A stretch of DNA of 7,959 nt from Dehalococcoidia bacterium (lineage in GTDB: Bacteria > Chloroflexota > Dehalococcoidia > Dehalococcoidales > UBA3254). The stretch spans positions 1-7,959 of the forward strand of contig JAUYDO010000216.1 in assembly GCA_030691835.1 (NCBI GenBank), given 5' to 3'. The notes under the pieces are model-generated. The model searched no databases, was not told the DNA's origin, and saw only the letters and a program-made list of their open reading frames with translations. This document shows, piece by piece, positions 1 through 6,367 of the stretch (its first letter is position 1; the number at the start of each line of letters is the position of its first letter). The position numbers were made by a program, and so were the translations under genes.

Positions 1-1393
1 TGTTATCATGAAGTCCACTGGCATTATTGGGGCCGTGGCAGTTCTCGCACTGTATGTTGCCCAGCGCCGCGGCTCTGGGGAAATTCTTAACGACATTAGC
101 CCAGTTATTCGGGTTAGGTTTGTTGGTGATACCCTCTTTAAGGAACTTGCCGTAATCAGGGATTTCATCGAAACCCCCGTTGGCGGCGGCTTTATTGAAG
201 CCGACCGTATGACAGGCGAGGCACTGTTCACCGTAGTAAGTAGCGGTGTTCAGGTTCTGGGCGAAGATTTCTGCGTGACCGGTCTCCTTCCAGTCCTTGA
301 AGTTGTCAGACGCTGTGGTGCCGTTATGGCAGGCAGTACAGCCGGCTGAGAGCGGTCTACCCTTCTGGTCAATACCGGAAATCGCTCCAGCCCATCTGCC
401 GGCATAGACGTCAATTGTTGCCTTGCTGTTCGCTTCTGTCAGGGTATATTTTCCTGTAGCATCCGGAGTGAAGACCGGGTTCCTGCTAGCGGGGTCATCT
501 AATTTCACTGTAGAACCGGTAGGACCGGCGATGCTCCAGTTGTAGCTACTCTGCTGTTTTCCATTCAGAAGGACCGGAACTCCGATGGGCACGTTCTGAA
601 TGCCCAGAGTGAACTCATAGGGCAGGTTTGCGGCAACAGTCGTGGTCCCGCTGTACTTTCCACTGGAAGTAGTTACGGTGACTTTGAAAGTAACCGTATT
701 AGCGTCAGTGAGTGAGTGGGGATTGATGCCCATCACCATGACGCGGTCAAGTATCTCAAGACGTTTGACCAGTTCGACTTTGTAAGCTGGCGCCTGGCCA
801 AGAGTTATTGTGGTCGTGTCAGCCTTGGCGCTGGCTATCACCGCCGGTACGCCTGAAACCTGTGTCCACTCGTACCCGGTTACTGTTGAACCATCGAGTG
901 GTTCTGCGGTGGCTTTCAATGTAACCGTTGCGCCGGGCGCCGCTTGCTGTGCTGCGCCGGCATTGATGCCAACGTTGCTTACCGGTTTCATGACCACGTT
1001 TTTGGTCACTGTTTGCCCGGCAACCACGCTGGCCGTTTCTTTACCAGCAGTGAAGTTCGCCCTGGTGAGGTTCAGGGTGTAAACGCCAACGGGCAGTTGA
1101 GTCGAGAAAGCGCCACTGGCATCTGTAGTAATATTCACATTCGGAATTACAGGGTCCGTGGCGATTTTGACGCCGGCTACAGGACCTCCGGTTATGCTAT
1201 TGGTCACTTTGCCGGAGATTGTGCCGGTGATGGCTGCTCCCGTGCCTGCAGGTCCGGGGGCACCGGCTGGACCCGCTGGCCCGGCTGTACCCGCCGGTCC
1301 CTGGCAGGCGGCAAATAGGATTGCCAGCAACAGGACTGCCAGGAAGATAACTCCTAACAAGATGAGTTTCTTTGCACTATACCTGATTCGCAT
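1..1393 (-). CDS. Multihaem c-type cytochrome lipoprotein with collagen-like and beta-sandwich N-terminal regions (3' end missing)
   Basis: The open frame runs from an ATG at 1393-1391 to the left edge without a stop, giving the first 464 residues; the C-terminus lies outside the window. The start follows AGGAGGTG four bases upstream of the ATG. Residues 10-29 are hydrophobic and end in L-F-A-A-C (Cys30), a near-consensus lipobox, so the mature protein should be lipid-anchored outside the membrane. Residues 32-52 are seven Gly-X-Y triplets rich in Pro-Ala. Residues about 55-137 resemble a carboxypeptidase regulatory-like (transthyretin-type) beta-sandwich, and 140-330 look like PKD/Ig-type beta repeats. 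From about 345 a haem region begins with CTACH (352), CLACH (391) and CENCH (449); the W-K-x-T-G-H around 368-373 and C-x-x-C-H-T-V-G-F recall cytochrome c554-like multihaem proteins. More haem sites probably follow. It lies downstream of a cytochrome c/b pair on the same strand. A terminal or surface electron carrier is inferred; the partner or substrate is unknown. Confidence 0.85.
   Translation of the reverse strand, partial: MRIRYSAKKLILLGVIFLAVLLLAILFAACQGPAGTAGPAGPAGAPGPAGTGAAITGTISGKVTNSITGGPVAGVKIATDPVIPNVNITTDASGAFSTQLPVGVYTLNLTRANFTAGKETASVVAGQTVTKNVVMKPVSNVGINAGAAQQAAPGATVTLKATAEPLDGSTVTGYEWTQVSGVPAVIASAKADTTTITLGQAPAYKVELVKRLEILDRVMVMGINPHSLTDANTVTFKVTVTTSSGKYSGTTTVAANLPYEFTLGIQNVPIGVPVLLNGKQQSSYNWSIAGPTGSTVKLDDPASRNPVFTPDATGKYTLTEANSKATIDVYAGRWAGAISGIDQKGRPLSAGCTACHNGTTASDNFKDWKETGHAEIFAQNLNTATYYGEQCLACHTVGFNKAAANGGFDEIPDYGKFLKEGITNKPNPNNWANVVKNFPRAAALGNIQCENCHGPNNASGLHDN
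1238..1300 (-). repeat. Collagen-like Gly-X-Y tract inside the lipoprotein gene
   Basis: Seven consecutive Gly-X-Y triplets (GPA, GTA, GPA, GPA, GAP, GPA, GTG) begin two residues after the lipobox cysteine. The DNA is correspondingly GC-rich with near-repeats of the GGX-CCX-GCX type. Such short tracts occur in bacterial surface proteins and may act as a trimerising or spacer stalk. Seven triplets is short for a stable triple helix, so a flexible spacer is equally possible. Confidence 0.75.
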
Positions 1394-1834
1394 GACACCT
1401 CCTACTATCTATACCTTAGACCATACACAAAAACACGACATCCTTATACCCTTATACCCTCGATACCCCAATGTTTGAGATTACAGTAAAACAACTCATA
1501 TCCCAATAGGGTGTTTAGCCCATATTCGCCTGGAAAAAGACCCCACTTTTCTCCAATTGAGTATATTAAGTTATCCCCTATTTATCATATATACTACTTT
1601 TTTAAGCCAGAATGTTGCTCGGAGCTAACGGTATTTTATAGACTAATCCGCAGTTACATATATTTATATAAAATATTAGCCGGCGGGTGCACGCGGTTGT
1701 CTCCTTATAACGGTTGCAGTCTATCCTATGTATTGATTGACTGTATGTGTTCGAAAACCAGCTTAACCGCCGCACTGCTTTAGAGGAACCCTGCAACAAT
1801 CGTCGGGGGTATGTGTTTGCATTAAAGCGAAGCG
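1394..1834. other. AT-rich intergenic spacer between cytochrome b and the multihaem lipoprotein
   Basis: This 441-bp stretch holds no gene I can support. The centre (about 1560-1680) is strongly AT-rich and contains TATA-like runs on both strands, so a promoter for the lipoprotein is plausible, but no clean -35/-10 pair was found. On the minus strand 1441-1468 reads as GGGTAT repeated three times at short spacing, just before the lipoprotein ribosome-binding site. After the cytochrome b stop there is only a weak AGCG/CGCT hairpin without a T-run. A minus-strand AAGGAG (about 1701) precedes a 12-codon GTG frame (VHPPANILYKYM), probably chance. No tRNA or known riboswitch was recognised. Confidence 0.5.
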
Positions 1835-2605
1835 CTATTGCGACGCTCGCGTAATTGTCCCGACTGCTTCCTTCTCCGGCTTTTCCTCGTCAACTCTCGT
1901 CAGCCTTTCATACTCAAGCGCGTGCTCTTTGATATAGCGTTCCCTGGGCACCTTGCCGGTGAAGATGGATTTGTTCAGCGGATACACGCTGGGACTGAAG
2001 TGATTGAAGAAGATGTGGATGAAGAAAATCCAGGTAAAGGCGAGCATAGCCTCATGGCTGTGTGCCGTGTAAGCCACAGGAACTACCCAGCCTGGCAGGT
2101 ATTTTGTGGCGAACACCGGGAACATCAGGATAAAACCGGAACCAGCCATGACCGGCATGCCCCAGAAGATTGCCCAGTAATCAAATTTCTCTCTCCAGTT
2201 GAAGCGGTCGAACTGCGGCGGTTCCTTTCTCAACCCGACAAAATAGGCGAGCTCCTGAAATAACTTAACAAAGTCCGCTACGGACGGGACCATCCACATG
2301 GGGAATGGCCTTTTCTTTACCAGCATACCGTAGCCGATATATATCAGGTGATAGAGGCAGACTAAGACCATTACGTAGGCAGAGGTGTGGTGTACCGCCC
2401 TGATATTCGATATACCGCCCCATATCTGTACCCACCATTCGCTTATCCCCGCGGTACTGAACTTCATAGGTAAGCCGGTAACTACCAGCAAGATGAAGCT
2501 CACCATCAACACGGCATGCTGGATTATCTGGTGAACATCAAAACGGGTGACCTGCTCTTCTACTTGAACTTTTTCCGCTTCATCGGTCCTGGTTATGGTC
2601 GCCAT
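1835..2605 (-). CDS. Membrane b-type cytochrome (formate dehydrogenase gamma / cytochrome b561-like subunit)
   Basis: A 256-residue integral membrane protein that probably carries haem b and exchanges electrons with the quinone pool. Four hydrophobic segments are visible at about 28-47, 70-95, 144-165 and 186-204. Histidines sit where this family places haem ligands: His25 and His30 before helix 1 (R-F-x-x-H then H-A-V-L, followed by the typical L-x-V-T-G-L-P), His72/His73 and His86 in helix 2, and His182/His184, His197 and His202 around helix 4. The Ser-Pro-x-x-x-P-L-N after helix 4 is also family-like. The C-terminal 40 residues are charged and presumably cytoplasmic. The ATG is preceded by GGAGGA at six bases, lying within the last codons of the upstream haptahaem (seven-haem) cytochrome gene, and the two genes are one base apart. 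A tightly paired cytochrome b/c complex is therefore likely. No catalytic molybdenum or hydrogenase subunit is present here, so the enzyme it serves is not shown. Confidence 0.85.
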   Translation of the reverse strand: MATITRTDEAEKVQVEEQVTRFDVHQIIQHAVLMVSFILLVVTGLPMKFSTAGISEWWVQIWGGISNIRAVHHTSAYVMVLVCLYHLIYIGYGMLVKKRPFPMWMVPSVADFVKLFQELAYFVGLRKEPPQFDRFNWREKFDYWAIFWGMPVMAGSGFILMFPVFATKYLPGWVVPVAYTAHSHEAMLAFTWIFFIHIFFNHFSPSVYPLNKSIFTGKVPRERYIKEHALEYERLTRVDEEKPEKEAVGTITRASQ

Positions 2606-2606
2606 T

Positions 2607-3536
2607 TTACTTCCTCCAACGATTCCCAGAGTACCTTACCACCGCTCCCATAAGTACGATGCCGCCAGCACCAAGAACGGACAAAAGCAGGAGATTGAAG
2701 AATCGCTCTACATAGTAAGCTATCGGGATGTTCTTGGGTGATGCTTCTTTATGACCCAGAAAACCTCTGGCAAACTCGGCGCCGGCGCCGGCGTGGCACT
2801 GTTCGCAGGTTTTAGCCAGATTGTCCATGCCAGCGACTGTCGCGGTCGGGTCGGCGGTCGCCTTGATGTCATGCACGCCGTGGCAATTGGTGCATGTCGC
2901 CGCATCGAGTTGGGTAATATCGTAGCCGCTCAGCCCTATTGCTTTGCCATGGAAACTGCGCATGTAAGACTCGTAGACGCGCTCAACAAGTCCGTAGTCC
3001 TGCATCAGCTCCGTGTTGCCGTGGCATTTATTGCAGGTTTCAGCGATGTTCTTCTTATAGGTAGGTGCCCCGTATTCCAGGACGCGGATGACACTGTGAG
3101 CGTCGGCTTTAGGGCTATGGCAATCAACACAGGTGGCTACGTCCTGGTTACCCTGTTGTAGCTGTTGACCGTGAATGCTCTGGGTGTGCACCTTGTATTC
3201 ATACTTGTGGCAGGTACCGCATTTCTCAGCAGAGGACTGCTTGGTAAGTGCCGGCTTAGCCTCGTGCGGCTTGGTGGTATGACAGGTGGTGCAGTCTATG
3301 TAGCGGTGCGCGCCCCGGTTGACGTCCTTCTCGCTTATTCGCAGGGATATGAGCACGCCATTGGTGCTCTTTTTCTCTATATTTAGATTGGAATGACAGG
3401 AAAGACAGTTATTTTCGTCAAGAGCTATGGTGTCCGAGTTAGAGAATACGATGGAAGCGATAGTTGCGAGTGTAAAAGCGGATAAAAGAATAATGGATAC
3501 TACCTTCAGGTTTGTCCTCATTCCTTTCTTAACCAT
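2607..3536 (-). CDS. Membrane-anchored heptahaem c-type cytochrome
   Basis: A 309-residue exported electron-transfer protein. An N-terminal hydrophobic segment (about 11-31) after basic residues acts as a signal or anchor. Seven CXXCH motifs follow: Cys44, 82, 106, 136, 168, 215 and 244. Additional histidines spaced between them (for example 77, 91, 117, 122, 147, 196, 222 and 262) could be distal ligands, as in bis-His multihaem cytochromes of the NrfH/NapC, c7 or doubled-CXXCH type. A C-terminal helix at about 279-300 followed by Arg/Lys-rich residues would hold the protein to the membrane with the haem domain outside. The first ATG is favoured because GGAAAGG lies seven bases upstream; Met6 has an AG-rich stretch too close to serve. 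It heads the minus-strand run and is directly followed by the b-type cytochrome, its likely electron donor or acceptor. Substrate-level function cannot be read from the sequence; I see no nitrite-reductase-specific CXXCK. Confidence 0.88.
   Translation of the reverse strand: MVKKGMRTNLKVVSIILLSAFTLATIASIVFSNSDTIALDENNCLSCHSNLNIEKKSTNGVLISLRISEKDVNRGAHRYIDCTTCHTTKPHEAKPALTKQSSAEKCGTCHKYEYKVHTQSIHGQQLQQGNQDVATCVDCHSPKADAHSVIRVLEYGAPTYKKNIAETCNKCHGNTELMQDYGLVERVYESYMRSFHGKAIGLSGYDITQLDAATCTNCHGVHDIKATADPTATVAGMDNLAKTCEQCHAGAGAEFARGFLGHKEASPKNIPIAYYVERFFNLLLLSVLGAGGIVLMGAVVRYSGNRWRK
2612..2617 (-). promoter_or_regulatory. Shine-Dalgarno of the cytochrome b gene
   Basis: GGAGGA sits six bases before the ATG and inside the end of the heptahaem cytochrome gene. 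This fixes the start and supports translational linkage of the two subunits. Confidence 0.75.
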
Positions 3537-3657
3537 TCCACAACCTTTCCGCCACGATTAACCTATTTAAAGTGGATAAAACGCCTCACAAACTCTCAAT
3601 AAATGACCTGTCAAGAATGATTCTAGCTTAATTAGCCTGCGTAAAGAACCCGTGAAC

Positions 3658-3718
3658 GGACTATGCCATGTGGGTAAAACATACCAAAGTCCGCCAAAAT
3701 ACATACCATACTTAGTCC
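3658..3718. repeat. Repeated GGACT / CATACC motifs upstream of the cytochrome operon
   Basis: On the plus strand CATACC with a following AGTCC occurs at 3680-3692 and again at 3702-3718, the CATACC copies being 22 bp apart (about two helical turns) and each preceded by an A-rich run. GGACTATG at 3658-3665 forms an inverted partner, with an outer GGACT/AGTCC arm. The arrangement resembles binding sites for a dimeric regulator, but no known consensus was recognised. Confidence 0.4.
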
Positions 3719-3758
3719 CTTAACAATGAATCTTGCGCAAAATGGAATAACATTCGCT

Positions 3759-3807
3759 GACAGGCAGGGACGCCTGTCCTACCGGTACAACAGGCCTCCG
3801 TGCCTGT
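3759..3807. repeat. Double-hairpin palindromic intergenic element
   Basis: Two adjacent hairpins share the same stem sequence. The first is GACAGGC (3759-3765), six-base loop, GCCTGTC (3772-3778), a perfect 7-bp stem. The second is ACAGGC (3790-3795), six-base loop, GCCTGT (3802-3807). An outer pairing GGACGC (3768-3773) with GCGTCC (3809-3814) is an alternative fold. The element is GC-rich, in contrast with its AT-richer flanks, and is followed by a T-rich run (3813-3823). It resembles dispersed REP/MITE-type palindromes; copies elsewhere in the genome cannot be seen here. Confidence 0.6.
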
Positions 3808-3996
3808 CGCGTCCTTTTCTTTTGGTTCCGGCTTGTCCGGGTTAGGAAGATGAACATACTAGCAGGGGGCTGCGCTATTACTCGTATCGACGTATCATCT
3901 GTGGTAAAAGAGGGTCAAATTCTGGCAAAAATGGGTAAAATAGCCTATTGGTGGGAGGGGTAGTATGATGTAGTGTTAATGATGGGGTTTGAGTGG

Positions 3997-4013
3997 TGCA
4001 CGCTGAGCGTGCA
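3997..4013. promoter_or_regulatory. 17-bp perfect palindrome, candidate operator of the cNMP-fold gene
   Basis: TGCACGC, a three-base spacer, then GCGTGCA. It lies 38 bp before the ATG at 4052 and just upstream of the possible -10 GATAAT (4021-4026). No T-run follows, which argues against a terminator. A repressor or activator site, or an RNA hairpin in the 5' leader, are both possible. It does not match the FNR or CRP consensus. Confidence 0.4.
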
Positions 4014-4051
4014 TGGTTTAGATAATTTATCGTGAAGAGAGGAATGACAAC

Positions 4052-4552
4052 ATGGCAATGAGAGCAGTGGAAAGAGCATCGGTGCGTGACTTGAGGGATG
4101 TTGATATATTCACCAGGTTGGCGGATAGTGACCTGGAAGAGATAGCACGCTACTGTGAACAGGACACATACGCCGCCGGGGAATATTGCGCACTGCAGGG
4201 CGATACTACCGAAGAGCTTCATATCGTTAAGGAAGGCAAGGTAGCTGTTGAGATGCGCATTGATGTTGCACCTTATACCCAGACGGTCAATATCGCTACT
4301 CTTGGCAGGGGTAAGGTAGTCGCGTGGTCTGCTCTTGTCGAGCCTAACATTCTTACCGCCTCGGTCAAGTGTCTGGAGAGAACGCAGGTTATCAATATCA
4401 AGGCTTCACATTTGCAGAGAGTTTTCAAGGAAAGACCCTGGGTCGAAGCCACGGTTATGAGAAACCTGGCGGTTGTTATCAGCTCACGCTTGAGGGATAG
4501 CCGCGCACAGCTGGTATCGCTTATCGCGGAGATGATAAAGCAGGGTAAATAG
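4052..4552 (+). CDS. Stand-alone cyclic-nucleotide-binding-fold protein (Crp/cNMP domain, no HTH)
   Basis: A 166-residue soluble protein whose residues about 14-130 fit the double-psi beta-barrel of the Crp/cNMP-binding family: D-I-F-x-x-L-x-x-x-D-L-E-E-I-A (18-32) is the entry helix, followed by the Y-A-A-G-E and Q-G-D-x-x-x-E-L-H-I-V-K-E-G turns (40-62). The phosphate-binding cassette region reads G-R-G-K-V-V-A-W-S-A-L-V (85-96). It lacks the usual Gly-Glu and the Arg that contact the cyclic phosphate in CRP, so the ligand, if any, is unlikely to be bound in the CRP manner. Residues 131-166 form a helix with the R-L-R-D C-terminal pattern and the protein ends there: no helix-turn-helix. AGAGAGGA ends eight bases before the ATG. 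It is divergent from the cytochrome operon and convergent with the DUF1616 gene (16-bp gap). A sensor or regulatory partner role is inferred; it cannot bind DNA through a known domain. Confidence 0.8.
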   Translation: MAMRAVERASVRDLRDVDIFTRLADSDLEEIARYCEQDTYAAGEYCALQGDTTEELHIVKEGKVAVEMRIDVAPYTQTVNIATLGRGKVVAWSALVEPNILTASVKCLERTQVINIKASHLQRVFKERPWVEATVMRNLAVVISSRLRDSRAQLVSLIAEMIKQGK

Positions 4553-4568
4553 CTGTCTGACGGGTCTA

Positions 4569-5030
4569 CTATTGGCGCTGTTTCACGGAGACCCAGAGGA
4601 AAAGCTCTTCTTTGGGAGAGGAACTACCTTCTTCAAATAGCAGGAATAGCACCTTCTGGTTATTTCCAGCGTTCACAGGCTTGAAGACGACCTCTTTCTC
4701 CCACTTCTCTTTATCGGCTAAGACGATTGATGGTATTTGACTATTAAGCGTGCCATCGATAGTTATTTCTATCCTGTAGCTTATTTGCCGGTTCTCACGG
4801 TTGACCACACCGACAATGACCTTGCCTTCATCGCCCAGGGTAAGCTCCTTGGGATAGTTTACAGCCATCCCCCCAGGTCCCAGGATGTAGAACTCGGTGA
4901 AGCTATCTGATTTAGCCGGATTGGTCAGGACATAGCCCAGCAAGCCGATAGTGGCAACGACAATTAGAACAAGGACTTTGGTCAAGGTGCGGCTGATACT
5001 GCCATGGGACAATTTACCAAATAGACTCAC
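4569..5030 (-). CDS. Membrane-anchored DUF1616 protein coupled to hisD
   Basis: A 153-residue protein with one N-terminal membrane helix (about 17-36) and a beta-rich outer domain. The core F-T-E-F-Y-I-L-G-P-G-G (44-54), followed by N-Y-P (58-60) and V-G-V-V-N-R-E (73-79), is the signature of DUF1616, a family of unknown function common in archaea and found in Chloroflexota. The domain probably adopts an Ig-like fold (alternating strands to residue 150). Translation starts at a GTG that overlaps the hisD stop (GTGA), with GGGAGAG four bases upstream, so the gene is translated as part of the histidine run. Nothing in it suggests a histidine-pathway activity. It ends 16 bp from the convergent cNMP-fold gene, with no obvious terminator between them. 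Confidence 0.75.
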   Translation of the reverse strand: MSLFGKLSHGSISRTLTKVLVLIVVATIGLLGYVLTNPAKSDSFTEFYILGPGGMAVNYPKELTLGDEGKVIVGVVNRENRQISYRIEITIDGTLNSQIPSIVLADKEKWEKEVVFKPVNAGNNQKVLFLLFEEGSSSPKEELFLWVSVKQRQ

Positions 5031-6367
5031 CTGGCTCTCCCGGTTCGTCGTCTTCCGAGCCGCTTTTCCACGGCGCGGGCGTGTGCTTCAAATCCCTCCG
5101 CCCGGGCAAGCGTAATCGCGGATGGAGCGAGCTTCTTCAGTCCCTGCCTGTTTATATCGACCACGTCTATGAACTTGACGAAGTCGAGCACGTTGAGCGG
5201 GGAGCTGAAGCGGGCGGTGCCGCCGGTGGGCAGGGCGTGATTGGGTCCGGCGACATAGTCGCCTATAGCTACGGGCGCATCCTTGCCCAGGAATACACAG
5301 CCGGCGTTCTTTATCTTATCAAGGTATGTCTTCGCTTCCCTTACCATGAGTTGCAGGTGCTCCGGGGCATAGAGATTCGCTATCTCTATTGCCTCACCAA
5401 CGTTTGCCACAATAGCTATGATGCCATGTTTCCTCAGAGATTCTTCCGCTATAGCACTTCTGGGCAAAGCCGCCAGTTGCCGCGCTATTTCCTGTTGCAC
5501 TTTAAGTGCCAGGTCGCGCGACACGGTTACCATGATGGCTTGCGCCATGCTGTCGTGTTCAGCCTGAGCCAGCAGGTCGGCGGCGCAGAGCTCCGGGGCA
5601 ACGCTATCGTCGGCTATTATGAGGACTTCGCTTGGTCCCTGAAGCCCGTCAATATCCACCGTGCCGAAGACCATTTTCTTGGCGAGCATGACGAAGATGT
5701 TGCCCGGACCGCAAATCTTGTCCACTTTCGGAATAGACCGAGTGCCATAGGCCAGTCCGGCGATAGCCTGAGCACCGCCGGCGCTGAAGATACGGTCAAC
5801 TCCGGCGATGTCCGCCGCCACCAGTGATGCCGGTGGCACCGTGCCATCCGGTTTCGGCGGTGTGGTCAGGATGATTTCTTTGACTCCAGCCACCCTGGCG
5901 GGTATAGCCGTCATAAGCACCGTAGATGGATAGCTGGCGGTGCCGCCGGGGGCATAAACGCCAACGCGTTCCAGCGGACGTATGAGCTGTCCCCACTCTT
6001 TGCCTGTGACGCCGCGGAGGTTGTCCTTCTGCGCCTGGTGAAAGGCGCGTATTCTCTCGCTTGCCAGCTTCAGCGCCGATAGCAGTTCCGTATCTATATG
6101 TTTATATGCGTCTTTTTTCTGCTCTCCGGTTATTTCAAGGGAGGTCAGAGTGATACCGTCAATTTTTAACGTGTAGTCAAGAATCGCCGCGTCTCCGCGC
6201 TCTCGCACATCATGCAGAATCCTGGCTACAGCCTGCTCCGGGCTAAGCTCCGTGCCGAAGACTTCCTTTAATTTAAGCTTTACCCTGCTGGGAACTTCTC
6301 CGTATTCACCGATGCTCCGCCTGGACAGCACGGCTTTAGCCTGCTGAAAACCCTCGATTGTCTTCAA
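5027..6367 (-). CDS. hisD: Histidinol dehydrogenase
   Basis: Catalyses the last two steps of histidine synthesis, histidinol to histidinal to histidine, with two NAD+; zinc-dependent, cytosolic. The 446 residues match the usual length (about 430). Visible signatures are V-G-V-Y-A-P-G-G (135-142), K-I-C-G-P-G-N (217-223) and the G-P-S-E-V-L motif (244-249). The zinc and catalytic residues expected from the E. coli enzyme are present: Gln268 and His271 in Q-A-E-H-D, Glu336-His337 in A-P-E-H, Asp370 in G-D-Y-V-A-G-P-N-H, and His429 in E-G-F-E-A-H-A. All key residues are intact, so it should be active. The start is TTG (6367-6365), overlapping the hisG stop as TTGA and preceded by GGAGGA at six bases; no ATG alternative lies nearby. 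Its stop overlaps the GTG of the DUF1616 gene. Confidence 0.95.
   Translation of the reverse strand: MKTIEGFQQAKAVLSRRSIGEYGEVPSRVKLKLKEVFGTELSPEQAVARILHDVRERGDAAILDYTLKIDGITLTSLEITGEQKKDAYKHIDTELLSALKLASERIRAFHQAQKDNLRGVTGKEWGQLIRPLERVGVYAPGGTASYPSTVLMTAIPARVAGVKEIILTTPPKPDGTVPPASLVAADIAGVDRIFSAGGAQAIAGLAYGTRSIPKVDKICGPGNIFVMLAKKMVFGTVDIDGLQGPSEVLIIADDSVAPELCAADLLAQAEHDSMAQAIMVTVSRDLALKVQQEIARQLAALPRSAIAEESLRKHGIIAIVANVGEAIEIANLYAPEHLQLMVREAKTYLDKIKNAGCVFLGKDAPVAIGDYVAGPNHALPTGGTARFSSPLNVLDFVKFIDVVDINRQGLKKLAPSAITLARAEGFEAHARAVEKRLGRRRTGRAR

Larger units (their letters stand above)
3537..4051. other. Divergent intergenic region between the cytochrome operon and the cNMP-fold gene
   Basis: A 515-bp region with no supported gene. 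On the minus side TTGACA (3614-3609) is a perfect -35 box, but the hexamer 17 bases on, TTGTGA, is a poor -10, so no promoter is asserted. Around 3658-3718 there are repeated GGACT/CATACC motifs. A GC-rich double-hairpin element fills about 3757-3815, and a short CCGG-flanked hairpin lies near 3829-3841. On the plus side TATGAT (3964-3969) and GATAAT (4021-4026) are possible -10 boxes without convincing -35 boxes. A 17-bp palindrome lies between them. Confidence 0.55.

Noticed and set aside
8..1318. Several plus-strand open frames at the left edge, including one rich in Ala-Gly-Pro
   Set aside because: They are antisense to the lipoprotein gene. The Ala-Gly-Pro run is the complement of its collagen-like tract.
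1735..1775. TTCGAA sequence resembling a tRNA T-loop
   Set aside because: The flanking bases do not form a T-stem and no acceptor or anticodon arm could be built.
1511..1783. 90-residue plus-strand open frame in the AT-rich spacer
   Set aside because: Composition is Tyr/Ile/Ser-rich as expected from AT-rich non-coding DNA, no ribosome-binding site is seen and no domain is recognisable. The overlapping minus-strand frame at 1602-1799 is rejected for the same reasons.
1394..1834. Possible GEMM-type c-di-GMP riboswitch, often found before multihaem cytochromes
   Set aside because: The conserved GACGCAAAG-like core and its partner tetraloop region were not found on the minus strand. A covariance-model search would settle it.
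1838..2263. 141-residue plus-strand open frame
   Set aside because: Antisense to the well-supported cytochrome b gene, with no recognisable protein features.
3878..4222. 114-residue minus-strand open frame across the start of the cNMP-fold gene
   Set aside because: It overlaps a gene with clear family motifs, has low-complexity Thr/Pro/His content and no ribosome-binding site.
4553..4568. Possible bidirectional terminator between convergent genes
   Set aside because: The 16-bp gap has no inverted repeat or T-run long enough to support one.
5081..5827. 248-residue plus-strand open frame
   Set aside because: It lies entirely antisense to hisD, which has all its catalytic motifs. The long frame is a by-product of high GC codon use.
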